DNA of 64,000 nt, from NCBI GenBank assembly GCA_029204225.1, contig CM055104.1:28216253-28280252 (forward strand). The letters run 5' to 3'. This document shows positions 46,635-58,063 of the stretch, one piece after another; positions within the stretch are counted from its first letter, which is position 1, and each line of letters opens with the position of its first letter. The notes under the pieces are model-generated. The model saw only the letters and a list, made by a program, of their open reading frames with translations. It was not told where the DNA came from and ran no database searches. The position numbers and the translations under genes are program-made. This DNA comes from Diphasiastrum complanatum (Eukaryota > Streptophyta > Lycopodiopsida > Lycopodiales > Lycopodiaceae).

Positions 46635-47640
46635 ATGTCTTCAAGTGGTAGGTCAAGTGGAAGGTCAAGTGGGAGACCATCTAGGAGAAGAGCTCATGAG
46701 GAGCCCGAAGAATATAATCAAGAGTGGTTTGAGAATCTATCTCCTCAACAAAGAGATAGAATAAAAAATCTTGTGTTATCTTCTTCGAGTCTATCATCCG
46801 AGAGAAGAGCTTCCGAAGATGCCCCTTCCCAAGAATCGTGTAGTGTGTATTATGATCTTAATCCACGTGGTGGAGCTATAAAAAATACACGTGGCAATGT
46901 AGTTCATGCCCGTTTGCGTGATTTAGTTGTTTTATATTTTGGTAAAGATTACATGATTGATTGGTCCTCCCAATTGCTTGAAGACAAAAATAAAATAATA
47001 GAGACTTTATATTCCGAATTTTCTCAATCCAATGCTTTTAGTAGGAATGGGCCTTGAATTCAATGTGCCTTTGGATTCGAAACAAAAGGCAATTGATGAG
47101 AAGAGCCGTGAGGAATCCCAAGAATCCCACGAAGCCAGGATGGTGCTCCAAAAGGGACTGGAGGAAGGTGAAAGGGGAATTGTTGCAAAACAATCCTCAA
47201 AAGTATGAACAACAATGTAGGGCCGCCGTCGAAAAGCTCTTAAAACATGGCCAAAGTCACTTGGGATCGGGAGGAAGGGGCAATCTAGAGGCCCAATTTG
47301 TAAGTTTACAATCATGGATATGCCGGCCTTAAGGCTTTTATGGAATCCCATGGATTGTTTCCAATCGTAAACTCTTAACCTTTATTATTTTGTGATTGTT
47401 TACTTTGTGGTTTACAAGTAACTTTAATCTCAATTTTTTTTAAATCTTTGATTCTGTTTTGTAGAGAGGCTCTACAACTTTAAGCGTTCGTGATGTGGAA
47501 GAAAATGTGGAAAATTTTGAAGAGCAAAATGTGGAACTAGTGAGAGCGAAGGGGAGTTTGAAGATGTGGACACCAACGTACACCTACAAGACGAAGGAGG
47601 CGAGGAGGGAGGAAGTGATGATGAGTAGAGGTTTTTAAAT
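46635..47640 (+). pseudogene. second transposon ORF (possible ORF2/TNPA-like), divergent from the transposase
   Basis: ATG at 46635 begins an SSGRSSGRPSRRR repeat, then EEYNQEWFENLSPQQRDRIK, DLNPRGGAIKNTRGNVVHA and LRDLVVLYFGKDYMIDW. A frameshift near 47045 leads to LNSMCLWIRNKRQLMRRAV, QKYEQQCRAAVEKLLKHGQS and HLGSGGRGNLEAQF with donor GTAAGT at 47299. This resembles the plant Ptta/En/Spm (Transposase_24) pattern of a basic helix followed by a H.GSxxF-like block, though weakly. A second exon from about 47465 ends in an acidic Glu/Asp-rich tail after another frame change. It is flanked by the palindromic repeats at 46247 and 48438. Confidence 0.55.
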
Positions 47641-48437
47641 TAAATGTAAGGCCTTGTAGAAGGCAATGTAGGAAGGGAGAATTTATTCTCTCATCAATGT
47701 ACTTCTTTTTAAATCAATCAATATAATATTTTGGCATCACATCATTCTTGCAGAAATTTTGAATGCGTATATTTTTAATTCATGAATGCAAATGTATAGT
47801 CTATTGAATGCACATCTATTGAATGCAAATGTATCTATTGATGTATTCAATGCAATGTATAGTCTATTTAATGCATATCTATGGAATGCAAATGTATCTA
47901 TTGATGAATTCAATGCAAAGTATCTATTTTAACACATGACTTGCATGCTAGAATGCACAGTAGAAAGTAATGGAAAGCACAATGGAAAGTAATGGAAACC
48001 ACAATATAATGCATCAATAGATAACACATTAAGTTATCAACTAAATATCAAATGAATCAAAATAAATGTGAATTTACCTTTATTATCATATCTCCATTGT
48101 TTTGCAATCTTTGCTTTTCCTTTTGCATGCACTTGATCTTTCAATCCTTTGCAATGAAAGCTCTTTTTTCATTTTTCATATCCAAGCCTACATCACAAAC
48201 AAAAAAAATCTTAAAACTTATGATCACAAAACACATACTATTAACATCCATCAATGACCTAGAAATCCTAAACATTATCAATCTTCTCACTCACATTCAT
48301 CCCCAACTCATTCTCACTCCCATCTATACTCTCTTTTTCTCTCTCTCACACAATCGAAAAAGGGAAGTCACCTCTAGTTTAGGAGCGAACCACATGTGGT
48401 TCGCGCCAAATGTTTTTTTTTTTTGTCAAAAAAATTT
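47641..48437. other. 3' flank of the second transposon ORF
   Basis: AT-rich. TGAATGCAAATGTAT.TATTGATG-like units repeat between 47800 and 47930. No gene is supported; the 48052-48636 ORF is low complexity. Confidence 0.5.
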
Positions 48438-48629
48438 GCGTGGATTATCCAATTCACGTGGATACCGCGTGGATATAAAAAAAAATTATTACACGCGGTA
48501 TTTACAACCCCAGCTCTCTGGATTTCACGTGGATAAAAAAAAATTCGCGTGGATAAATATCCACACGATATCCACGAGAAAGCCGAGCCTTTTTTTAAAA
48601 CTTTTACTATGGCGTGGATTATCCACGCG
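48438..48629. repeat. palindromic GCGTGGAT/ATCCACGC repeats, cluster C
   Basis: At least six units or half-units in 190 bp, the last being GCGTGGATTATCCACGCG at 48612-48629. Copia coding sequence starts about 10 bp further on, so this is probably the end of the DNA element where it meets a copia copy. Confidence 0.88.
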
Positions 48630-48634
48630 AAATT

Positions 48635-51110
48635 AAAGGTGAAGGAACAATCATAGTTGAATTCAAAAGAGGTAAGATCAGGTTGTTGTCCAACGTTTTT
48701 TACAATCCAAATCTGACCAAGAATCTGCTCACAGTTAGCAGAATCACCGATTCAGGTCGGAGGGACAAATTTGATACAGAAGGTTGCGCAATTTTTGACA
48801 AGTCCCAGAAGATTCTAGCCTATGGAAGAAAAAGTGGCTATCTTTACAAACTCAGCCATTGCTACTCTTCTAACAGTCAAGTTCTTCACACAGCCACTTC
48901 TGAATCAACTGATATGTTGTGGCATTTCAGACTTGGCCATTTTAACTTCAACAATATTTATAAAATGTCAACTCGGAGTCTAGTACAAGATCTGCTCTCT
49001 GTCAGCAAGCCAACTTCTCCATGCGAAAGCTGTATTATCAACAAGCATGCTAGAAGGACCTTCATTTCAGACTTAGTTCATACATCCAAGGCCTTAACCT
49101 CGTACACAACGAGTTTTGTGGCCCGATGCAAACTGCTTCCACGGGGGGGGGGGGGGGGGGGGGGGGGGGGGTGCTCTCTATTTTCTAACGTTCATCGATG
49201 ACTTCTCTCGAAGGACTGCTACCTACTTTATGAAGAACAAACCTGAAGCATTTAAGTTCTTCAAACAGTTCAAGGCATCAGCAGATTATCAGACCCAGAG
49301 GAAGATCAAAGCTCTACACATAGATGGAGGGGGAGAGTACATCTCCACAGCATTCAAGGACTTCTGCAAGGCCAGTGGAATACATCAACAATATACAACC
49401 AGTTATTCACCCCAGTCCAATGGTGTAGCTAAATGGAATAATCGGACACTCATCGAAAGTGTCAAGAGCATGTTGGCCCATGCCTCTCTTCCAAAAAAAT
49501 TTTGGACAGAAGCTATTACTACAAACACCTTATGAGGTGTGGACGAGATCAAAATATTTGAGTGTTTGGATGCATCGCTTTCACTCAGATCCTTGAAGAT
49601 CTAAGAAGAAAGTTGGATGATAAGAGCAGAAAAACGATTTTCATCGGCTATTCCCTAGACCACAAGGCATACAAGCTCTACAATTTGGATATCGAGAAGG
49701 CATTCACCAGTACAGATGTCCTTTTTGTGGAAGACCAATTCATCAACCAAAAAGAAAAAGCTACTGATAAATCTGACCCAAGGATTGAGCAACTAGACAA
49801 TTTCGATCCAAGGATTCAACTGCAGAATATCGACACTGATTGAGACAATGAGTCAGAATCTCAATGAGTCAACCCACATCATAGGACTGAAGTTCAATCC
49901 AGAAGGTCGAATAGGTCCATACAGCCTCCATCCAGATTTATAGATGATCCGGCCTGCTACTTTGTGTAGGAACCAACCACCGTTTATGAGGCTATGTCTA
50001 CTCTTGATGCTGACCAGTGGAAAGCAGCGATGGACATCGAATTCGATTATCTGATAGAGAATCAAAATGGACATTCGTTGAGCTGCCAAATGACCGAAAT
50101 CCAATTCCATGCAAATGGATATTCAAGGTGAAGTATGATGCTAAAAGAAGGCTAAATCGTTATAAGGCCAGGCTAGTCACCAAAGACTTTTTTCAGATTC
50201 CAGATCTTGATTATTCAGAAACCTTCACTCTAATTTTCAAACATGCTTAGATCCGCCTACTCCTCTCCTTTGCAGCCACAACAGATCTTGAAGTCCACCA
50301 GATGGATGTCCAGACCGCTTTCCTCAATGGAAGCTGAAGAGGAAATCTATATGACGCAGCCAGAGGGATACGAACTCAATGGCAAGCATCAACACCTTGT
50401 ATGCAAAATCCACAAGGAGCTCTATGGGCTGAAACAGTCACCTAGAGCCTAGTTCCAAAAGATCAATGTATTTCTGATAGAAAATGGTTTTATTCCAAAC
50501 TCGGCAGACTCGAATGTCTACTTCAAGTCCATATCAGATTACTTCATCATCATCACTCTCTATGTAGATGATACACTTTTTATTTAGTAACAATCCGCAT
50601 CTGATGAAGGATACAAAATGCATGTTGGCCCAAGAATACAAGATGACTGACATGGGCCCATCCCACTATTGTCTCGGGATCCAAATCCAACGAGATCGAC
50701 CCATCAAACTGATTTTTATCAGTCAACAACGATATCTCAACAACGTGCTGGAAAAGTATGGAATGGCCAACTGAAAACCAAGTCACTTTCCACTTGACCC
50801 TGGACTAAAGTTATCAAAGGAACAGTCCCCTCAAACTGAGGCTAAAAAAGAAGAGATGAACGTGTACCTGTTTCAATCCATCATCGATCACTGATGTACG
50901 CAATGATCTGCACGTAACCAGACCTTGCATATTCAATTAGTACACTTAGCCAGTTCTTGTCAAATCCAGACATAACTCATTAGAAGGCACTAACAAAGGT
51001 CATGAAGTACATCCAAGCAACAAAAATTCTCAGCATATTCTATGGAGGCAGCCACGTTGCCAACATCCTTGAAGCCTACACAGATGCGGATTGGGCAGGA
51101 GTTGGATACC
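48635..51110 (+). pseudogene. Ty1/copia pol: GAG_pre-integrase, integrase, RT, start of RNase H
   Basis: It encodes GEGTIIVEFKRGKIRLLSNV, DMLWHFRLGHFNFNNIYKM with CESCIINKHAR (zinc finger), LTFIDDFSRRTATYFMKNK and LHIDGGGEYISTAF. Next are [70 protein letters not shown] and EAYTDADWAG, where it is cut. The conserved E of the integrase (NGVAE) reads K here. A 29-G run breaks the integrase frame, and several further frame changes occur. It is the same family as the fragment at 29357-31250. Confidence 0.92.
49143..49171 (+). repeat. 29-base G homopolymer in copia integrase
   Basis: It lies between codons for STG and ALYFLTFIDDF, where related elements need only a short Gly-coding stretch. It shifts the frame by one base relative to what would keep it open. 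Confidence 0.95.
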
Positions 51111-51289
51111 TTCAGTTGGAGCTGGTTCTGAAGGTGGACGAACATTTGTTGTTGTTGTTGTGGTGAGATTTTGGATCTATTGTTGTTGTTGCTTGTTTTC
51201 CTCCTCCAACCTTGGTTTTTTTTATGGAGATCTGCCATAGCGCCATCATCAAATTGTCTCATGGTATGTTGGCCCCCTAGGGTGCCGAA

Positions 51290-51575
51290 TAGATTATATT
51301 GGAGCTCATTTACCAACCATATGGGTTTTTGGGCTGCAAGGGTAACTGCTCCCAAGGGTGAGGTAGAATTCAAATCTAATAAATGCAGAATTATTGATAG
51401 GAGTGATAAGATGCTTACACTCGGCAAGAGGTAGGGTTACTTATATAGATTGGCACACGGTTATTCTGAGTCTAGTCAAGTCTTGAAAACCTCTGTTCTA
51501 GTCAATAAAGCATTACTATGGCATAATCGCTTAGGACACGTGAATCATGCATCTATTTTGAACATGACGTGGTAC
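51290..51575 (+). pseudogene. second copia fragment (GAG_pre-integrase)
   Basis: It encodes VEFKSNKCRIIDRSDKMLTL and, after a stop, GYLYRLAHGYSESSQVLKT and LLWHNRLGHVNHASILNM. It is distinct in sequence from the element ending at 51110. Confidence 0.8.
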
Positions 51576-51589
51576 AATAGTCCATAGCT

Positions 51590-53580
51590 ACTATGATGTA
51601 ACGAGATTGTGTGTGCCGATCAGCGGGACTAATAGGTCCAACATAATCAATCCTCCATTTATGGAAAGCTTGATCAGTGGTTACAAGGTGTAAAGGCATG
51701 TAGTCGGTTTTTTGAAATCATTTTGTGCGTTGGCAAACATCACAGGCCTTTGTGTAATTGTGCGTATCCTTAAAGAGTGTTGGCCACCAAAAACCGGCCA
51801 AGAGGATTTTTTTAGTAGGCATTTCGGAAGAGAAATGACCTGCTCCAATACCTTCATGAGTGAGGGAAATGACAGAGGGTATTTCACCTTCAGTAAGACA
51901 ACGTCGGATGATTCCGTCTAACCCTTGCTTGTACAGTTGGCCTGCAATTAACATATAAGATTTGGTTTTCAGAACCAATGCATGTTGTTCAGGTTTAGAT
52001 AAGGAATGATCCATCTGCCCTGAGATTGAATATTCTGTGATTTCCTTGGCCCATACAAGTGTAGAGTCAACCTGGAATAAGATGGCATCGGGTAAATCAT
52101 CGTTGATGCCTTAATCTGGGGTGGGTAGGTTAGGGATTCAGGATAGATGATCGGCTAAAAAATGTTGAACTCCTTTATGAACCACGATCCTAAACTCAAA
52201 TTCTTGCAGAAATAGGATCCATCGAGTAATGCGACCTATTGTGCAAGTCTTGTTGATGAGGTATGTTCCAATGGCATACTTGGATGCATCGGTATGTACA
52301 TGGAATTCTTTGGAATAGTTAGGAGCCCGGAAGATAGGTGCATTGGTAAGGGTTTATTTGAGTTGATTAAATACGATGCGCTGTTCATCCGTCCATTTGG
52401 GTACCACAACTACTTTGTAGAGTAAGCGAGCTTTATGAGCGAAATCGAAAATAAAGCAGCAATAGTAAATGGCATGACCAAGGAAAGAGTAGACTTTGCA
52501 GATGGTACGTGGTTCTAGTAGATTTTGAATAAAGAGGATCTTTTTGGGGTCAGTTGTTATGCCATTTTTTGAAATGATGTGGCCTAGTACAATATTGTGT
52601 GTTATCCAGATTTGGCATTTTTTTAGGGTTCAGGGAGGTGCCAAATCATTGACATCAGATAAAAATTTTCTCAAGCACAGACATGTGTTTTGTAGATGAG
52701 AATCCTGTATCTAAGAGACATTGTAGTTCTTCTTTGATCTTGGCCTTATCAATTGGATTACATCGGTAAGGACGACTAGCAGATGGCCTTGCACCCGGTT
52801 TAAGTGAAATACGATGCACAGCTACCTAGGGTGAGATGCTATTCATGTCTTTATAGGTCCATGCAAAGACATGTCTATATTTTTGCAGGAGCTTTTCAAG
52901 GTGTTTGCGTTGTTCGCGATTGAGATGAGCTCCGATGTGGACTATATATTCGTTGGTTTCATTTGGCTCACTCAGTGAAAGGATGACAGTTCGCGTAGGT
53001 CCTTTGTAGGGCAAATTACCATTTGGCTCATGTTGAGTTTGGGATAATTGGATTGTGACATCCTCGATCGTATAGTCCTTAAAATATGCAGGAACATCAT
53101 GGGCTAGAGATTCGAGGGAGGCCTTGCCTTTCACCTGTCGGGATGGTGATTGGGGACGTTCGAGGGTTGGTGTAGGAATACAGGCAATCTCAAGAACCTC
53201 CCTAACGGTTGTGAGGTCGCCAGGCGACTGAATTTGAAGCGGGTTTTGTTATCTTTTCCTTATAGCATGGCCATGGGGTTGTGGCTTCAGAGGTCGTGAG
53301 GTGTGTGGAGGTGGACATCGTGGAGGATCTCGTCATCAATTTGAAAGATGGTCTCCTCCTCACAGAGATCCCATGGATAGCTTCGACGCTTGACACGGTA
53401 GAATTTGGTAATTCATCAGTAGGTAGCCATGCAACAGTTAGTAACTCATCGTTGTGTGGAAGAATATCAATAAAATTGATATTGATGATAGGTGTATCAA
53501 GACCAGGTAATTGGTCGTGATCAATCGGGAGTGGAGAGGTACAATCATCTTGATGTTGAGCACAATAATCGGCATTCACA
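51590..53580 (-). pseudogene. Ty3/gypsy pol remnant (pre-RT, RNase H, integrase)
   Basis: From the right it encodes LNREQRKHLEKLLQKYRHVF (pre-RT) and IKEELQCLLDTGF (RT start). It jumps to RNase H (RIVFNQLK, FHVHTDASKYAIGTYLINK, RITRWILFLQEFEFRI, HFLADHLS) and the integrase zinc finger (THEGIGAGHFSSEMPTKKIL, FWWPTLFKD, CDVCQRTK). The start of the core follows (HKWRIDYVGPISP). Most of the RT palm is deleted near 52600-52700 and many frames change. The 53202-53579 part is the less conserved N-terminal pol or protease region. Confidence 0.85.
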
Positions 53581-55360
53581 CAATCAATGGTAGCTAAATT
53601 GTGACTCTAGTTTATGATATCAAAAGATAGATTGATAATTATACAATAAAAATGATATGTTGACAATTATATATTTAAAAAAAAATACAATTAAAAACAT
53701 AGATTTTTTTTTTAAATTTAGTTTTACAAGCTTTCCATATAAGAATTAATATACTTGAAAGCAAAATCATAAGCAAAAGTGGAAGTGACATCATAAGTGA
53801 AAACAAAAATGCAAAATTTCATAGAGAAAGGCTTCATCTTTGTTTTACATATATATGAAAAATAAATTACACTTCTTGTTGGCTTTAAGCCAAATTTGCT
53901 AATATAACAACTAACAACTAATTTTTAAACAAATCTACATTTAAAAAAGCATAATAAAAGAATTTTTATTCATTTTTATTACACATCTTAAGTCACAAAT
54001 AAAAAAACTATAAAGTATGTTCTAAAAATCACATATTCAATTATAAAATTTATAGTTGAATGTTCATCAATATCTACATTGAATAGACATCCTTATACAG
54101 AAAATTGAAAGGTTTTTATTAACTTTGCTATAAATCATTCAAAAAAATCAAAGTATTCTAATAAAACATATGCCTTATACATAACCTACTCTAGAAAAAA
54201 AATGAAACAAAATAGACCCTTCTAATATGTTTTATCTATAGTGCCAAACAAAGACCTTTCATATCTTAACATGAGAGATTGGACAAACAACTCTTTGATT
54301 TCAAAAGAAAAAGATACTATTTGAAGGTATGTTAAGTCATTTTTTTAAACAAAAGTTTTAATAACAATTTGAAATACAACTAGAAAAAAACTTTCATAAT
54401 TAAAATACTAAAATTGAAAATTAAAATGAGTGCTTCTTATTTAAGATATAAATTACAAATCGTATGTTATGTAGCTTGTGAAAATGATTGTTTTTTGTTC
54501 ATAGATGAATCATGTGTGGTATAGTAAGATACTTTATTAGCTTCCAATCAATCACATAAACATCAAATATCATACTTAGAATGAAACTACAACTCACCCT
54601 TGAATTCCAATGTCAACAAGCTCTCCAAATTTGCTTATCTAAAAAAGTAGAGCACAATGCATCTTCATAAAATATAATAGATATATCCAAGACTCATAAT
54701 CTAATTTGAGGATATTTCACCTTACATTCACGATTGCATCAATCTATATTGCTACATCACTTTGTGAAGCCATCAAATCATACAAATCAACTATTGGCTA
54801 AGCACAATCATAGAATATTATAACATAACCCACATCTTAAAAGAAAAGACAAAACATCTAGATTACACATGATACTCAAATATATACTCAAGTCACTAAA
54901 ATCATGTCTTTCATTTTTCACTTCATCATAGTTTTTGCTTTACAAATTGCAAGTATTGCATAATATAATGCTCTGCCAAGGTAAACAACAAAATGCTAAA
55001 TTATTGTTTTGCAAGTCTTATATGAACTATTGTTTTGTCAATAATGTATAGTAAAAAATCAATACTTTTGATTAAAACACAATAATAAGCTCTTTCCCAT
55101 AGTTCAAGTTCTAAGATGTATCAACAGTTCACAATCATATATAATATCACTATAATTTCAATCAAATAATGAAAAATGACAAATTTTTTCAATTAAATAT
55201 CTCAAATCTATTTTGATTCATGTTGTAATACGATATATGCAAAATTACAACTAGCTAAAAGCATGGTTTGATGGTACAACATGGACTGTCAAGATGTACC
55301 TTTTTTGAGTAGAAATGCATTTATGTTTTTTTATTGGAGGAGAGAGAGTAGGCCCACCAC
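53581..55360. other. very AT-rich DNA, nothing recognised
   Basis: No ORF with family resemblance and no clear repeat structure. It is probably decayed intergenic sequence. Confidence 0.5.
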
Positions 55361-56811
55361 TTACCCCCCAATACTCCAAGAGGGTAGGCCCATCATTACT
55401 AGGCCCTTCATTGCATTAACTCGTGGGTAGCATCTATCAAGCTCCCCCCCAAATCCGCAAAAAGAGAAATGTACTACCAAAAGTACAATGAAAAATGGGT
55501 TCTTTTTTTGTACCTATAGCGCAGGCATCCCAAAGGGAGCCGGGAACCACGACTTAGCTTCCCAGCCTTCAACTCTTGCCATCCAAACCCACTTGACATA
55601 CAAGCAGCCAACTCGCCAACAACGATCAGACTTAACCAACTTGAAGTTCCGAAAACCAACATTGAGATCCAACCTGGCGCCATGCCAGATCGGGGGTCCC
55701 GATGTGGGTGACTTCCCTCCAAGCAAGCCGCCCGACATACATCAAACTTAACCAACTCGAAGCTTCGTTACAAACGAGTAACATCCATTCCAAGCAAGCG
55801 GTCTGACTTACATCAGACTTAACCAACTGAAAGCTTCGTCACGAGCGCTGGAAGCCAACCTGGCGCCACGCCAGACTGGACAGCCATAAACAGGTAACAT
55901 CCACCCAAGCAAGCCATCCAACTCAGCTGACAGGTTAGAGCCCGTTCCCCAAGAGCTTAACCCATTCACGTTCATGGAAGGAACACTCAGAACCACAAGC
56001 CGCGACAGATATGGAAACAACCAGTTCCTGGACCAAATAGTCCCGACAACATACCGCTGGTGCCACAGACCGAATGGTCCCGACGGCATACCGCTGGCGT
56101 CCCGGGATACGACCCTCAGCTATGTGCCAAGTTAAAAATTTTGAAAGCGGCCTTAAAACTGGCGCTTTTACCGAACACTGAAACCCAGAAGGTAATCAGA
56201 GTCAGTTTGAGGAAAATCCCACTTTATTGATGAATCTGAGAAGGTTACATTTCAAGTGTGTGACCGACCCTAGTCTCCGGGGCGCTAGCATGCCAAGGCG
56301 AGAGCCATGACAACATTCCAGCAAGGGAGGCTGAGACTTGGTTGGAGCTCGCCCTGAATCGCAACCCGCACTCCCCTATAGTATTGGTGTGATTCGGCAC
56401 CCCCCCCTCATACCAAGCACTCTACCCAAGCTGGTAAAGCACATTTTTCTCTCTCTAGGATTTTCTCTTTCTAGAAAGTCATTTTCTCTCTCTAGATTTT
56501 ATTGATCCCCAGGCTTCCTTTAATCATGCCTAGATCGTGTGAGGTGATTGCACATCGATCTGAGCTCTCTGGACTCCGCTAGAACCGATCAAAGATTTTC
56601 AGCCATAGGAACTTGGCGCCGGCTGGATTCTGGTCACAGTGGCGCCGGGAGCAGCAGGGGCGCTGCTGGCGCCGAGGACATAGCTGGCGCCGATGGCTCT
56701 GGAAGTAAAGCTTGTAAAGGTAGCTTTACAATAGTACCACCAAACCATCTTTTAGCAAATTATTTCTTAGATGGTTTTGTGTCCAATAGAATAACAAACT
56801 TGCATTCATAA
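55361..56811. repeat. GC-rich repeat island with repeated TGGCGCC
   Basis: Internal duplications include CAAGCAAGC..., CTTAACCAACT.GAAGCTTCGT and TCCCGACRRCATACCGCTGG, at 55640-56100. TGGCGCC occurs at about 55674, 55860, 56609, 56640, 56668 and 56685. TGGCGCCG resembles the primer site of tRNA-Asp/Arg-primed gypsy elements, so the block may be an LTR with its leader. No LTR ends or coding region can be shown. The GC content contrasts sharply with both flanks. Confidence 0.5.
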
Positions 56812-57565
56812 CAATTTCTCCTTTCTATTTTGGTTTCAATAACACTCGCCATTTTACTTAATACTTTTGACATGGATTATAAATATAAGAATTTATATTT
56901 TTATTATCGTGTTCTAATTTGCTTAAGTAAAGCAAAAGATTATCTTTTGATTGCAATATATATAGACCTTAATTCATTGTCATGAATCTTATCCAAGAAC
57001 TTAGTAAGTCACAATATTCATCATGCACGAATGCAAGATATGCATTTATATAATTTAATGTAGAAAATGCTACTTTAAATGAAACCAAGAAATCAAAACA
57101 ATGAAATAATGAAACTTTCAACAAAAATAGTCGAAAATGACGACAACCTAAATTTAGACAAAGGCTTACCAAAAAACCATAGAGCTCAAGTTTTTTAATT
57201 AAATATGTGAGCATCAAATTACTAACAATATGAAAAATGTCTAGTTTCAATTTGTGTGCCTCTAGTTTTTAAGCATAAGCTGTCAAATGGTCTAACAAAA
57301 AAATTGACCAATATGTAACAAACAATTAGCTTTTATTATCTTGTGAAGAAATCTTCATTATAATGTAGCAATTATATATGATTAAAGACAAGAAACTTTA
57401 ATTAATTATTTAGTAGATAACAATCACAAAATTTCTTGGCTCTTGCACAATCATAAAAGAAAAAAAAATCTTTCCTCTATTTAAAAATTTAATTCATCAA
57501 CTCTAATAGTAAAGTTTGATTCAAACTTCACAATAAAACAACTCATTCAATGGCTCTCTTATCCT
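56812..57565. other. AT-rich DNA, nothing recognised
   Basis: No coding or repeat signal is supported. Confidence 0.5.
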
Positions 57566-57652
57566 ACATGATTGGCTCAATTGATTAGCTCTACATCCAA
57601 AGGTTTTTAGTCCCAGGTTCAAGCCACCCTTGGAAACCAAAATACATTTCAT
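57566..57652 (+). mobile_element. tRNA-derived SINE, copy 2
   Basis: The A box is TGGCTCAATTGA (57573-57584) and the B box is GGTTCAAGCC (57616-57625). The tail CTTGGAAACCAA...ACATTTCA is shared with the copy at 10269-10359. The B box is closer to consensus here. Confidence 0.7.
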
Positions 57653-58063
57653 GGCTTCCTTACCAAGTCACAAATCAAAATTAATGTTACAAATATTTAA
57701 CATGGAAATTTAAGCATCAAATTCTTGTCACTAGAGGCGATAAATACTAGTTTGAATGTCTTTTAGACTTTTTGAAGTACTATATGTTTTATTATGAAGC
57801 ATGACAGATTTAAGAGAGGTGGAAGATTGAGAGGTGCCTCCAATTTTCTTTCAACACAACTCGTGTGCATCTAGCTTCACCCAAGAAAAATAGCGATATA
57901 TTGCATTATACCTCATACAGAAATCGAGCATGCGGCGTTTCATGTCAGGTGATTGGAAAAATTTACAAGAAGAACTTTATTTTTCGTTGCAATGCACTTG
58001 TAGCAAAACGGGAGTTTAATTTAGGTTCAAACTCGGGATCCATTCCTATTCATAGAGTCTAAT

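Noticed and set aside
48052-48636. 194-codon ORF
   Set aside because: Low-complexity, AT-rich translation running through the palindromic repeats, with no domain.
40651-48640. CACTA terminal inverted repeats
   Set aside because: I looked for CACTA/TAGTG at the edges of the repeat clusters and found no convincing pair, so the element ends and superfamily assignment rest on the transposase domains only.
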